A stretch of DNA of 64,000 nucleotides from Paraburkholderia sp. IMGN_8 (GCF_038050405.1 NZ_CP150901.1:3038001-3102000); one strand, 5' to 3'; counted from the stretch's first letter, positions 8,226-17,070 are shown. The notes: generated from the letters alone by a model not told the origin. Translations and numbers: made by a program.

Positions 8226-9006
8226 GGCGTCCCCGCATAGAGTCGTGTCGACCAGGCGTTACGGTCCCTGACGCGGCACAGGAAGTTGGGAGGTGGGCTA
8301 AGGCGTACACGCCGTCGCAATCTTCGCGCGGCATTCTCTAGCCTACACAAACAGCGCTCATTGTTTCTGTGGCGAGAGGTAGCGCAGCGCTGCGGTCCGC
8401 TAATAGCCTTCAAGTGACTCGAACGATTCGTGCGCGCGGGAGGATCAAGAAGATTGCAATTCGTACCACGCCAACATAGCTACATTAATAACTATCTGCT
8501 TTTCTCAGAAGAAAATCTACGCACCACCGCGCAGACCACCCAGCCCCTCCAGTGGATTCGCCCCCTCGGAGGGGAGGCGTCGCGGAGAAAGGAATTTCTT
8601 TCGAATGTAAGAATCGGGGCTACCTGAACAAAGGCGCAAAGCAATAGCCGACGCCGTGCTCACGGAAAGTGACCCGTCTATGCGCCACCGGTCAGCATCG
8701 AATACCAGAACGTCCACTTCTGGCCGACTCCTGGCCGACTGCCGCCGAACGCGGCCGGCCGTAGCCGACCCTGAGCGGACCCTGAGCGGACCAAGACTCG
8801 CTGCAAACGAACGTCCGAATAGCGGCTATTTGCGGCCACCGTCGTCGGACCAGCGCCGGCGGCCCGCCGCGCCGGCACTGCACGGTAATGACCGGTGGTC
8901 ACCTAAAAATTGAAATAAACCGGCTATTTTCAGAGACCGCCTGAAAGCCTGATCTTGCTCCCGCCGCGCGCAACATCGCGCATCATCCCCAACTCAGGAG
9001 CTCATC
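8226..9006. other. Long intergenic region with degenerate repeats
   Basis: About 780 bp with no credible gene. The left part (8440-8600) is AT-richer and includes a CCCCTC-G-GAGGGG dyad. The right part (about 8710-8900) resembles degenerate Burkholderiaceae intergenic repeat text and contains two short exact tandem duplications described separately. The last 60 bp hold the ribosome site (CAGGAGCT) of the AhpD relic. Confidence 0.4.
8720..8791. repeat. Paired 11-bp tandem duplications
   Basis: CTGGCCGACTC/G is repeated in tandem at 8720-8740, and CCTGAGCGGAC is repeated exactly at 8770-8780 and 8781-8791. Both have an 11-bp period, about one helical turn. They look like slippage within a degenerate intergenic repeat rather than binding sites. 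Confidence 0.6.
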
Positions 9007-9350
9007 ATGCAACAACGACTCGACTTCTATAACGCAAACCCTAACGCGGTTATGGCCCTTCTGGCCGTTGAAGAGCAAATCGCCGAGTCGCCCCTCGAAA
9101 AATCGCTGACGGAACTGGTGCGCCTGCGCGCAGCAGTCTCTCGGGCCTCACCGCGCTGGTTCGCTCGGGGCAGGCTTACGCCGTCCTCACGCAGACTGCC
9201 GTTCCCGCGGATCTACAGGTACTCAATGCCGACCCTGAACTGCCATCGTTACCCAGCGTCGGCAACTTCCTGAAATTCGCGCAGGCGCATCCATCTCTTT
9301 TGACCGTCTCATTTGCGGAGCACATCAGGCTCAGTCTGCCTTTGCTGTGA
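9007..9350 (+). pseudogene. AhpD-like 5' end fused to a LysR 3' end (deletion relic)
   Basis: The ATG at 9007 has a good ribosome site and starts MQQRLDFYNANPNAVMALL then VEEQIAESPLEKSLTELVRL, the opening of a carboxymuconolactone decarboxylase/AhpD-type protein. Just before the CxxC active site expected in such proteins, the match stops at about 9134. From 9135 in another frame the text becomes SLSGLTALVRSGQAYAVLTQ, VPADLQVLNADPELPSLPSV and ends LRLSLPLL with a stop at 9348-9350, which is the C-terminal end of a LysR effector domain. So two neighbouring genes were joined by a deletion that removed the AhpD active site and the LysR DNA-binding part. The relic overlaps the 3' end of the efflux outer-membrane gene on the other strand. 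Confidence 0.83.
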
Positions 9351-10950
9351 TCGACGTGTCGTGTTCTGGCTGAACTCGCTGAGACGCCGCATTGCCACCA
9401 TCAACTTGAGGCGCTTGGACTGCGTAAGTCGAGTCCCAGCCGCCGCCGAGCGCCTTGCAGAGCGTGATCAGATTCGCGGCAGCGATCGCCTCGCTTTGCT
9501 CGAGGTTGCTCTGGCCTTCGAGCAGTTGCTTCTGAACGTTCAGCACGTCGAGATAGTCCAATGCCCCAGCCTTGTAGCGCTGCTGCGCCACGGCGAGTGC
9601 TCGCTGGTTCAGCGCCACCACCTCCTTCAGCTTGCCGCGGCGCAGCTGCTCGGCATCGTAGGCAACCAGCGCATCATCCACCTCGCGCCACGCCTCGAGC
9701 ACGCTTCGCTTGTAGATGATCGCGGCCTCCTGTTGTTGCGCCTCGCGTAACTGCAGGGTGCCCTTGAGCCGCCCGCCTTCGAAGATCGGCATCGTGATGG
9801 AGGGGCCGAGAATAAACTGCCCCGACGCCCAGCTGGCGAGGCTGGAGAGCTGAAGACTCTGAAAACCCGCACTGCCATTGAGTGAGATGTGCGGATAAAA
9901 GTCGGCTTTTGCCACACCGATCGACGCCGTGGCCGCATGCAATTGCGCTTCCGCTCGCCGGATATCGGGTCGGCGTTGCGCGAGCTCCGACGGAAAGCCG
10001 ATGGGCACCTGTGCAGGCAGCTCGGGCACGTCATGCGGCTCGGCGAGCGTTTGCTTGAGCGCTCCCGGCTCCTCGCCGAGCAAGACGCCAATCGCGTTGA
10101 TCTTGGTCTCGCATTGCGATTCGAGTGTCGGAATCAGACTTTCGATCGACGCTGCCTGCGCGGAAGCGTTGGCCACGTCGAGATCCGTCGTCACGCCGTC
10201 ACGCTCGCGGATCTGCGTGAGCTTCGTGGTATCGCGGGCAATCTCGAGGTTTTGTTTCGCGATGGCCAGCAGCGATTGGCTGTCGCGCAACTCGATGTAG
10301 TCTCGCGCGAGTTCGGCGCGGGCTGACAACAACGCGGCGTTTCTGTCTTCGTAAGAAGCATCCGACAAGGCGGACGCCTCTTCGACGCCGCGTCGCACCC
10401 CGCCCCAGATATCGAGTTCCCAAGAGGCGTCGAAGCCCATTTGATAGAGGTTGTAGGCCGGCGCCCCCTTGGAGCCCGGTACCGGCGCCACGCCGAGCGG
10501 CGATTTCCCCGAAGCGGATTGCGATTGGGGGGCGAGCGACGGGACGCCGAGCAGCGACAGAATGCCGTTCGGGCTGCCGCGCTCGCGGTCGTAGGACGCA
10601 GCGCCGCCCAGCGTGGGTAATTCCGCTGCCCCCGCAATGCGCTGTCCGGCGCGGCTTTGCCGCAGGCGCGCCGACGCCGCGGCCACATCGAGGTTCGCAT
10701 CGGCCAGTTGCTTTTCGAGCGCGGTCAACGTGGGATCGTTGAACAGCGTCCACCATTCGGAATCGAATCCGGCTTCGACGGCCTTGCTCGGCGCTTGCGC
10801 CGCTTCGGTACGTTCAAAGACTTGCGGCGGCGCGGACGTCGTGGGCGGCACGAAATTCGGTCCGACCGTGCAGCCCGCGATCACGAGGCATGCCAGGATT
10901 TCCAACGCCAACGCGCGGATCGCGCGCAATGTAAAGTCGTGCGTCCTCAT
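9331..10950 (-). CDS. NodT/OprM-family outer-membrane efflux lipoprotein
   Basis: 539 residues with a lipoprotein signal: hydrophobic stretch and lipobox IAGC with the acylated cysteine at about 27, followed by TVGPNFVPP, the standard opening of RND/EmrAB outer-membrane factors. Two TolC-like repeats follow, each with a long helical hairpin; WELDIWGGVRRGVEEASAL and DSEWWTLFNDPTL are family hallmarks. It forms the trimeric outer-membrane channel of a tripartite pump. Its ATG overlaps the stop of the upstream membrane fusion gene by 4 bp (ATGA type), so translation is coupled. An Ala/Gly/Pro-rich insertion near residues 135-165 is a normal variation in this group. Confidence 0.94.
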   Translation of the reverse strand: MRTHDFTLRAIRALALEILACLVIAGCTVGPNFVPPTTSAPPQVFERTEAAQAPSKAVEAGFDSEWWTLFNDPTLTALEKQLADANLDVAAASARLRQSRAGQRIAGAAELPTLGGAASYDRERGSPNGILSLLGVPSLAPQSQSASGKSPLGVAPVPGSKGAPAYNLYQMGFDASWELDIWGGVRRGVEEASALSDASYEDRNAALLSARAELARDYIELRDSQSLLAIAKQNLEIARDTTKLTQIRERDGVTTDLDVANASAQAASIESLIPTLESQCETKINAIGVLLGEEPGALKQTLAEPHDVPELPAQVPIGFPSELAQRRPDIRRAEAQLHAATASIGVAKADFYPHISLNGSAGFQSLQLSSLASWASGQFILGPSITMPIFEGGRLKGTLQLREAQQQEAAIIYKRSVLEAWREVDDALVAYDAEQLRRGKLKEVVALNQRALAVAQQRYKAGALDYLDVLNVQKQLLEGQSNLEQSEAIAAANLITLCKALGGGWDSTYAVQAPQVDGGNAASQRVQPEHDTSITAKAD

Positions 10951-12023
10951 TTTTGCTCTCCCGTTTCGGCCCGCGCATCGCCATGCCGGCCGGTGGCCAC
11001 TTCGGTTTCGACAGACAGCCCCACGCTCAACGCGGACGCTGCCTCTTGACCTTTGTCAATGTCGATCTTGATCGGCACGCGTTGGACGATCTTCGTGAAG
11101 TTGCCCGTCGCGTTGTCGGGTGCGATAGGCGCAAAGCTCACACCGGTTGCGGGCGCGAGACTATCGATCCGGCCGTGAATCACCACGCTGGGAAGGCTGT
11201 CCACCTTGATGCGCACGCTTTCGCCGGGCCGCATCCTGGTGATTTGGTTTTCCTGGAAGTTGGCGACGACATAGGCTTCGGACAGCGGTACGATCGCGAG
11301 CACCGGCGCGCCGGGCGTCACGTATGCGCCAACCCGCGCGGAACGCCGCCCGACCTTGCCGTCGATCGGCGCGCGAATCTCCGTGTAGGACAGGTTGAGC
11401 TGCGCCTGCTCGAGCACCGCCTCGGCGCGTTCGAGCGCGCCGGCCGCCTTGTCGCGCTGGGTATTCAGTACGTTCAGGTTCTGCTCGGTTGCCTCCAGCG
11501 CGGCTTGGTCGTGAGCCTGCTGCGCGAGCTGCTCGGCGAGCGCGCTCGAGGCGTGCTGCTGCTCCTGAGCCGTGCCTGCGCCGGTTTGCGAGAGATCCTG
11601 GTACCGCGTGGCGTTGTCGCGCGCAAACGCGATCGCCGCATCGTCGGATTTGAGCGTCGCGCGCACCTGATCGACGAGCGCGGGCTGCCGCGCGATTTCG
11701 GCGTCGAAGTTCGCGACGGCCGCCTTTGCCGCAGCGACGTCCGCTTGAGCGCTCATCAAGGCGGCCTTGTAGTCGCGGTCGTCGATACGCACCAGCAATT
11801 GCCCGGCTTTGACCGACTGGTTGTCGTCGACCGGGACTTCGGAGATCTGGCCGGGGATGCGCGGCGCCACGAGGGTGAAATCGGCCTCGACGTAGGCGTC
11901 GTTGGTGGACTCGGTAGTCGAGCCGCCTGACAGGCTTGCATAAGCCCATGCGCCTATACCGACTGCGACGGCGATAGCGGCCGCGGGAATGAGTTTGCGG
12001 GGAGATCGAAGAGCGGTTGACAT
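10947..12023 (-). CDS. HlyD/EmrA-family membrane fusion protein
   Basis: 358 residues. One N-terminal membrane anchor (about 13-31, AAAIAVAVGIGAWAYA), then the biotinyl-lipoyl-like half motif (YVEADFTLVAPRIPGQISEV and DDNQSVKAGQLLVRIDDRDY), a long alpha-hairpin (about 75-195, rich in Ala, Gln and Glu) and the second lipoyl half followed by the beta-barrel (LNLSYTEIRAPIDGKVGRR, VVANFQENQI). It bridges the inner-membrane MFS pump and the outer-membrane channel. It is the middle gene of the efflux operon, 27 bp after the MFS gene and overlapping the next. Confidence 0.94.
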   Translation of the reverse strand: MSTALRSPRKLIPAAAIAVAVGIGAWAYASLSGGSTTESTNDAYVEADFTLVAPRIPGQISEVPVDDNQSVKAGQLLVRIDDRDYKAALMSAQADVAAAKAAVANFDAEIARQPALVDQVRATLKSDDAAIAFARDNATRYQDLSQTGAGTAQEQQHASSALAEQLAQQAHDQAALEATEQNLNVLNTQRDKAAGALERAEAVLEQAQLNLSYTEIRAPIDGKVGRRSARVGAYVTPGAPVLAIVPLSEAYVVANFQENQITRMRPGESVRIKVDSLPSVVIHGRIDSLAPATGVSFAPIAPDNATGNFTKIVQRVPIKIDIDKGQEAASALSVGLSVETEVATGRHGDARAETGEQK

Positions 12024-12050
12024 GATTGCGTTCCCTTAATGCTTGAATGA

Positions 12051-13676
12051 CTAATGCGAAGAGGGCGGCGTCGTGCTCCACGGCGGGTAAATGCGCACGG
12101 GTAACACTGGCACGAGGAGAAGAAGCGCGATGGCGACGCCCGCCATCACGAGATAGAGATCCGCCGATGTCAGTACCACTGCTTGCTCGTGGATCCGGTG
12201 TGCAAGTTCGCCGAGGCCGTGGGCCGCGTCGATGCTCTGGCTCGTGACCAGCGCGTGATTGCCTAATTGGTCGACGAGCATGTTCGAATGAAGACGTTCG
12301 CGATCGGTGCCCAACCCTTCGATGAGACCCGTCGCCACAGCCGCCGAAAATGTCTTGAGCGAGTTGAACATCGCTGAAGCAAAGGGACCTTCCGTCGGGG
12401 GCAAGCCCGTCGTCACACCCATCAGGATCGCGAGGATCACCATCGGCTGCGCGACGATCTGTATCGATTGAAGCCAGTAGAAGTTGTCGCGGACCCACTC
12501 GGACGTGATGAAGCTCCCCATCACGCACGTGGTGATCATGAGGCTCAAGCCGATGGCCATGACCCACCGGTGGTCGACGCGCCGCAGATTCAGGAGTGCG
12601 GCCGTCAAAGGCAACGTGATCAAGAGCGGCAGCGCAACCAGCAGCGACAGGGGCGCGGTTTGCAGCGGCCGGTAGGTGTGAACGTTGGCGAGAAATTGGC
12701 CGGGAATCGCCGCCACGCCAACCAGCAAGATCACCGCGCCCGCCAGTGTCGTGAGCCCGTGCGCAAAGTTTCTGCGCGCCAGCAGCTGCAGCTTAAAAAA
12801 AGGATGCGGGTGAAACCACTCGTTGAGAAGGAACGTCACCAACATCAGCCCGCCGCCGATCAGCATCACGCGAATGAACGCGGAATCGAGCCAGTCGAGA
12901 CGATCGCCTTGCAGAAGGCCGATCACGAGCATGGCGACGGCCGGAAAGCCGGTCAGAAACCCGGTCCAGTTGAAGGCCGCGAGCCGTTCGAGTTTGAGCG
13001 GATCGGCCGGCAGCCCCCACTGGATCGCCGCGCAGCTCGCGATGCCCAGCGGCACGATTTGCCAAAAGGCCATTTGCCAGCCGACGTACTCGGTCCACAA
13101 CGCGGCGAGCGGTGTGCCGAGCGCCGGCCCGAAGGTCGCCGTGAGTGCGTACCCTGCGAGTCCGTAGAGCTTCACTTTGGGCGGGAGATAGCGCAGCGCC
13201 ACGATGATCAGCATCGGGGGAAGGCATCCGCCGGCCATCCCCTGCAGCACGCGCAGCCCATCGAGCGTGAGCAGGTTCGGCGCGAAGGGGCAAAGGAACC
13301 CGAGGATCATCGTCGCGGTCACGGCGCCGATCGTGAATCGCTTGAGCGTGAAGGTGATCCCGAACCACGGGGCAAACACCATCGTCGCCACATTGGCCGC
13401 CTCGAACAGCGCGGTCAGCCAGGTTCCATCGTCATGACCAATCGAGAGCGCGCCCTGGATGTCCGCCATGGCCTGCGCCGTGACCTGCTCGTTGAGAATG
13501 GCCAGGAGAGACGCCAGCAGCATCCCGACGAGGCCGGCGGCGAGGCGCAGCGTCAGGCTGGACTGCGGGGGCGTCGGCTGTGCGGGAGCCTCCTCCCTCG
13601 GTGCAGGAGCGGGTGCCGGCGCCTTCGCGACGCTCAATCGTTCCGCTCCGGTGGTGAAAGGGTCGATGGTGGTCAT
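12051..13676 (-). CDS. DHA2-family MFS multidrug efflux transporter (EmrB-like)
   Basis: 541 residues with about 14 membrane helices, as expected of the 14-TMS DHA2 drug:H+ antiporters that work with HlyD-type fusion proteins. Helix 1 begins LRLAAGLVGMLLASLLAILN; motif-like segments IQGALSIGHDDGTWLTALFE and GLRVLQGMAGGCLPPMLIIV, and motif C-like GYALTATFGPALGTPLAALW, are visible. The N-terminal 45 residues are Pro/Ala-rich and cytoplasmic. It is the first gene of the operon, so the promoter region at 13677-13757 controls the whole pump. Substrates cannot be read from sequence; organic acids or aromatic drugs are usual for the type. Confidence 0.92.
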   Translation of the reverse strand: MTTIDPFTTGAERLSVAKAPAPAPAPREEAPAQPTPPQSSLTLRLAAGLVGMLLASLLAILNEQVTAQAMADIQGALSIGHDDGTWLTALFEAANVATMVFAPWFGITFTLKRFTIGAVTATMILGFLCPFAPNLLTLDGLRVLQGMAGGCLPPMLIIVALRYLPPKVKLYGLAGYALTATFGPALGTPLAALWTEYVGWQMAFWQIVPLGIASCAAIQWGLPADPLKLERLAAFNWTGFLTGFPAVAMLVIGLLQGDRLDWLDSAFIRVMLIGGGLMLVTFLLNEWFHPHPFFKLQLLARRNFAHGLTTLAGAVILLVGVAAIPGQFLANVHTYRPLQTAPLSLLVALPLLITLPLTAALLNLRRVDHRWVMAIGLSLMITTCVMGSFITSEWVRDNFYWLQSIQIVAQPMVILAILMGVTTGLPPTEGPFASAMFNSLKTFSAAVATGLIEGLGTDRERLHSNMLVDQLGNHALVTSQSIDAAHGLGELAHRIHEQAVVLTSADLYLVMAGVAIALLLLVPVLPVRIYPPWSTTPPSSH

Positions 13677-13701
13677 GGGAACCTCGTTGCTACTCGCGTT
13701 A

Positions 13702-13727
13702 GATAGGAAATCTAGCTATTTCCTATC
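13702..13727. promoter_or_regulatory. Perfect 10-bp inverted repeat upstream of the efflux operon
   Basis: GATAGGAAAT and ATTTCCTATC flank a 6-bp centre (CTAGCT), 26 bp in all, 26-51 bp upstream of the MFS start. Perfect arms of this length in the 5' region of a drug pump are characteristic of an operator for a dimeric repressor (MarR or TetR type). No such regulator gene is adjacent; the nearest regulator is the LysR at 14655. Confidence 0.72.
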
Positions 13728-13757
13728 GAGCCATATCTATGACTGAGCGCAGCTGAA

Positions 13758-14432
13758 CTACTGCGTGCGTCGTGCCTCTGCAAAATATTGCGGTGCTTCG
13801 CGGCGATCGAACATGCCGTACGCGCGGATGATGCGGACGTTTCGCCGGCGCGAGCCATCCGCTGCCGCTGCATCGCGTTCGAACGCTTCAGCCGCCGCCT
13901 GGTCGCGCCACGTCACCACCGCGATCACCTCGCCCGGCGTCATCAGTGCGTCGAACACGTCCCAGGCAACGAGGTCAGGCGCGTTCATATCGACGCCAAG
14001 CGATTTCGTCACCGCTTGCGCGCCAGCTTGCTTGACCCAGTCCGGCGCGAAAGTCCCTTCATGCAGCGTCACTGCCGTGCCGCTGCCCGTCTCGGTGACG
14101 TCCAGGCGTTGCTCGATCAGGACCTGTCCCGCAGGCAACTGGTTGTCGCTGACGACTTGGCCAATACGCAGGCGATAGTCGGAGAACACCCGGTCACGCG
14201 CGGCTTGCATGATCTTGTGGTGGGCTGCCTGGCTGCGCCAGCGCACGAGCGCCTTCTCGTCGCGCCAGCTCGACAGCGACAGAAGCCATCCTTCGCGCGT
14301 GAGGCTTGCGTAGCGATTGTTATGGATGAACCCGTCGATCTTCTCGAGTTCGGGGCGCAGCATCTTGGCCATGCCGAGATACGCGTTGAACTGTTCGGGC
14401 TTCGGATTGACTTCAAGCATTGCGGCAAACAT
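13758..14432 (-). CDS. Antibiotic biosynthesis monooxygenase (ABM) domain protein, tandem
   Basis: 224 residues from the ATG at 14432 (MFAAMLEVNP), chosen over an upstream in-frame start because AAAGAGGTG precedes it. The first half is a typical ABM/dimeric alpha-beta barrel domain: VNPKPEQFNAYLGMAKMLRP, GFIHNNRYASLTREGWLLSL, SWRDEKALVRWR, HHKIMQAARDRVFSDYRLRI. The second half repeats the fold more loosely (EVIAVVTWRDQAAAEAFERD). Such proteins are cofactor-free monooxygenases or stress-linked ligand-binding proteins. The gene is divergent from the LysR gene at 14655, which probably controls it. The substrate is unknown. Confidence 0.85.
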   Translation of the reverse strand: MFAAMLEVNPKPEQFNAYLGMAKMLRPELEKIDGFIHNNRYASLTREGWLLSLSSWRDEKALVRWRSQAAHHKIMQAARDRVFSDYRLRIGQVVSDNQLPAGQVLIEQRLDVTETGSGTAVTLHEGTFAPDWVKQAGAQAVTKSLGVDMNAPDLVAWDVFDALMTPGEVIAVVTWRDQAAAEAFERDAAAADGSRRRNVRIIRAYGMFDRREAPQYFAEARRTQ

Positions 14433-14517
14433 GTGCACCTCTTTCGGTTGGTTGGTGATACGACGTGCAGTGATTGTCGGGGAAAGCCCCAATTCATAGG
14501 GGCCCAAGCTAGTTGCT

Positions 14518-14556
14518 ATTGGGCCAATGAGTTTGCAATTTTTGCCAACCGGGCAA
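14518..14556. promoter_or_regulatory. Candidate LysR binding region in the ABM/LysR divergent promoter
   Basis: Two small dyads lie between the divergent genes: ATTGG-G-CCAAT (14518-14528) and TTGCC-AACCG-GGCAA (14542-14556). LysR regulators usually bind such interrupted T/A-ended dyads upstream of a divergent target. The arms are short, so chance is possible. Confidence 0.35.
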
Positions 14557-14654
14557 TCGACGTTCCGATAACCATCGCAGGCTGAAAGAGTCCTTTGAGT
14601 ACTGATCGAATAGAATCACCGCGAGTGGACGCGGCGATCAGGGTGGGAGGCGGA

Positions 14655-15587
14655 ATGGACAAATTGCGCGAGATGGAGATCTTCGTCGCCATCGTTGACC
14701 GAGGCAGTTTTACCGGCGCGGCCGACAAACTCGACATGTCGGCCGGCGGGGTCTCGCGAGCGGTCAATTCGCTCGAATCCCGTCTCGGCACGCAACTGCT
14801 CGCCCGGACAACCCGAACGGTTCGTCCGACGGATGCAGGCATGGCTTATCTCGAAGCCTGCAGGAAGGTGTTGGACACCATCACGGACGCGGAAGCGAGC
14901 ATTGCGGCCGATCCACTCAATCCCGTAGGGACGTTGACCGTTTCCGCACCGGTCCTGTTCGGCCAGCGATATGTGGCGCCGCTGATCAACGCCTTCGCGC
15001 TGCGTTATCCGGACGTCACCATCAACGCGGTATACGCTGATCGAACCACGCGGCTCCTAGAGGAAGGGGTGGATGTGGCGCTCCGTATCGGCCACCTCGG
15101 AGACTCTTCGACATACGCCATTCCGTTGGGTTTTGTGCGGCGCCGGACCTACGCCGCGCCCTCCTATCTGGCCGAGCGTGGAGAACCCGTTCACCCCAGG
15201 GATCTGATCAATCACCACTGCGTGTCTTTCACCGGCGTCTCGCACCCACTCGAGTGGGTGTTCAGCGAAAACGGTTCGAGGCTGCCTGTCAGAGTGCGGC
15301 CGCGGATGGTGGTCGACCTCGGCCCCGCTGCCATTCTCGCCGCCGCCGAAGGTGTGGGCATCACTCAGCTGCTGTCGTACCAGGCGGCGCCGGAGGTGGC
15401 CGACGGCAAACTCCAACCGGTCCTGACGTCATTCGAGCCCGAGTCGGTGCCGGTGAGCCTGCTGCATGTCGAGCGGCGCAGCACCAGCGGCAAGATTCGC
15501 GCTTTCGTGGAATACGTGACCGAGACGCTACGCCGGAACCCGCACCTTCAGGCTGCGGACGCTACCGCAACGCGAACTTCGCGGTAA
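14655..15587 (+). CDS. LysR-family transcriptional regulator
   Basis: 310 residues from the ATG at 14655, which has GGGAGGCGG just upstream. The winged HTH is intact (EIFVAIVDRGSFTGAADKLD, SAGGVSRAVNSLESRLGTQL, ARTTRTVRPTDAG) and is followed by the two-lobed effector domain (VSAPVLFGQRYVAPLINAFA, EGVDVALRIGHLGDSST). The subgroup with DVALRIG is typical of regulators of efflux or oxidoreductase genes in Burkholderiaceae. It is divergent from the ABM monooxygenase, its likeliest target; the efflux operon beyond is another possibility. Its 3' end overlaps the convergent mug gene by 40 bp. Confidence 0.92.
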   Translation: MDKLREMEIFVAIVDRGSFTGAADKLDMSAGGVSRAVNSLESRLGTQLLARTTRTVRPTDAGMAYLEACRKVLDTITDAEASIAADPLNPVGTLTVSAPVLFGQRYVAPLINAFALRYPDVTINAVYADRTTRLLEEGVDVALRIGHLGDSSTYAIPLGFVRRRTYAAPSYLAERGEPVHPRDLINHHCVSFTGVSHPLEWVFSENGSRLPVRVRPRMVVDLGPAAILAAAEGVGITQLLSYQAAPEVADGKLQPVLTSFEPESVPVSLLHVERRSTSGKIRAFVEYVTETLRRNPHLQAADATATRTSR

Positions 15588-16078
15588 GCGGTCACCAGCG
15601 CATCGAGGTCGAACGCCCTATTCAGTCCGCTTGGATTGGGGACGACCCACATGCGTGCGCCGCCGAATGGCTCTGTTTGTCGACCCCAGTCGATATCGCG
15701 CGTACTGGAGATCGCCGAAAGTGCCATCTTTCCGAGGAAAACGATATGCCGCGGCGCGTATCGCTCGATCTTTCGGCGGAAAGCATTCCCGGCCAGTTCA
15801 ATCTCCGATCGCGAGAGCTCGGCGGCTTGCGCAGTTGGTCGAGGGACCACGGTAGTGAGACCGCAGCCATATCGAAGAATCGTGTAATCGTCTTCGGGCC
15901 GAATGTGTTCGGGGGTAAACCCGGCGAGATGCACGACCCGCCAGAATCGATTGCCTCGGCCCGCAAAGTGGTGACCTGTCGATGCCGCACGGATACCTGG
16001 ATTAATTCCGCAAAATACCACCGACAAGTTCGGTTCTAGGAGATCGGGAAGCGATTGAAGCGAATCGGCGTCAGTCAC
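15548..16078 (-). CDS. mug: G/U mismatch-specific DNA glycosylase (MUG)
   Basis: 176 residues from a GTG at 16078. That start is favoured because GTGA overlaps the stop of the upstream GlxA-type gene (translational coupling); an ATG at 16210 would lie deep inside that gene. The uracil-DNA glycosylase superfamily fold is clear, with the MUG/TDG motif 1 VVFCGINPGIR (Asn in place of the Asp of family 1) and the motif 2 loop VVPNPSGLNR that inserts into DNA. HHFAGRGNRFWRVVHLAG is also typical. The enzyme removes uracil or ethenocytosine opposite G or mispaired bases in base excision repair. Operon linkage to a regulator gene is unusual. Confidence 0.92.
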   Translation of the reverse strand: MTDADSLQSLPDLLEPNLSVVFCGINPGIRAASTGHHFAGRGNRFWRVVHLAGFTPEHIRPEDDYTILRYGCGLTTVVPRPTAQAAELSRSEIELAGNAFRRKIERYAPRHIVFLGKMALSAISSTRDIDWGRQTEPFGGARMWVVPNPSGLNRAFDLDALVTAYREVRVAVASAA

Positions 16079-17070
16079 GAATGAGCGAGTGCTTGAAAAG
16101 AGACCTGCGTGCCTGCATCGCCGCGGAATCGTTGTCGATATTGTTTCGGCGTGACTTCCAGCCGCCGGGAGAACGTCGTGCGCATATGCGTGGCGCTGCG
16201 GAAGCCGCATTTATACGCAACGGTCTTCAGCGGCGCATCGGAGTCTTCCAGCAACTTCCTCGCGCTGTCGACGCGAACCTGCTCCACAAACGCGGACGGT
16301 GTCACTTTCGCGTACTTTGCAAAGACTCGCGAGAACGTCCGCCGGCTCACGCCCACTGCGTCCGCGAGCTGCTCGATCGAAAGCGCGTCGGTTATATGCT
16401 CGGTCACGTACCGGTGCACCTTGCCGATAATCGGATCTTCGTCCCTGCCTGTTCCCATATACGGGCTGTACTGCGATTGACCGCCTTCCCTTTGGATATA
16501 CACCACGAGACGTTTTGCGACACGCACCGCCAACTCGTGTCCAAAGTCTTCGGCGACCAGCGACAGGCACAGATCGATGCCGGCCGTCACGCCCGCCGAC
16601 GTAATGAGGCGCCCGTCGCGAACGAAGATCTTGTCGGGCTGCAAACGCGCCTGCGGAAATTCGTGGGCCAGACGGCCCGCGTCCGCCCAGTGAGTCGTCA
16701 CTTCCTTGCCATCGAGCAGTCCGGCATGGGCAAGCACGAATGCCCCATTGCAAATGGAGCCGAACCGTTTCGTGTCTCGTGCCTGAAGTTGCAGCCACGT
16801 CAGAAATTCATTTGACGGTTGAACGTCGGGCAATTGCGGGCCGCCTGCGATCAGCAGCAGGTCCCATTGCGTGTTGAGATCCGCGTAGCTATACGGCACG
16901 GAAAGCCCCATCCCGTTCGAGCAGGTCACGGTGCCGGCCTGAGGGCCTACGAGCGTGACTTCATATTTCTGCTGCTCTGTAAGGTTCGCGCTGGCTTCCG
17001 CGAACACATCGAGGGGGCCCGCAACATCGAGCGCTTGGACACCATCGAATATGACAATGGCGACTTTCAT
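16075..17070 (-). CDS. GlxA-family AraC-type regulator (DJ-1/PfpI domain plus HTH)
   Basis: 331 residues from the ATG at 17070 (MKVAIVIFDGVQALDVAGPL) with AAGAAGG upstream. Residues 1-170 form a class-I glutamine-amidotransferase-like DJ-1/PfpI domain; the nucleophile-elbow motif GSICNGAFVLAHAGLLDG is present. Residues about 220-320 are two AraC helix-turn-helices (LSIEQLADAVGVSRRTFSRV, VAYKCGFRSATHMRTTFSRR). GlxA regulators are thought to use the first domain for sensing rather than catalysis. It is divergent from a truncated paralogue and translationally coupled to mug. Likely DNA sites are the TTGGCCCA direct repeats at 17281-17309. Confidence 0.93.
   Translation of the reverse strand: MKVAIVIFDGVQALDVAGPLDVFAEASANLTEQQKYEVTLVGPQAGTVTCSNGMGLSVPYSYADLNTQWDLLLIAGGPQLPDVQPSNEFLTWLQLQARDTKRFGSICNGAFVLAHAGLLDGKEVTTHWADAGRLAHEFPQARLQPDKIFVRDGRLITSAGVTAGIDLCLSLVAEDFGHELAVRVAKRLVVYIQREGGQSQYSPYMGTGRDEDPIIGKVHRYVTEHITDALSIEQLADAVGVSRRTFSRVFAKYAKVTPSAFVEQVRVDSARKLLEDSDAPLKTVAYKCGFRSATHMRTTFSRRLEVTPKQYRQRFRGDAGTQVSFQALAHS

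Noticed and set aside
8500..8600. CCCCTC-G-GAGGGG dyad as a terminator
   Set aside because: No T-run and no gene ending nearby on the proper strand.
12468..13706. Plus-strand frame of 412 codons opposite the MFS pump gene
   Set aside because: Shadow; translation is a charged His/Gln/Arg-rich string, while the opposite strand encodes a clear 14-helix transporter.
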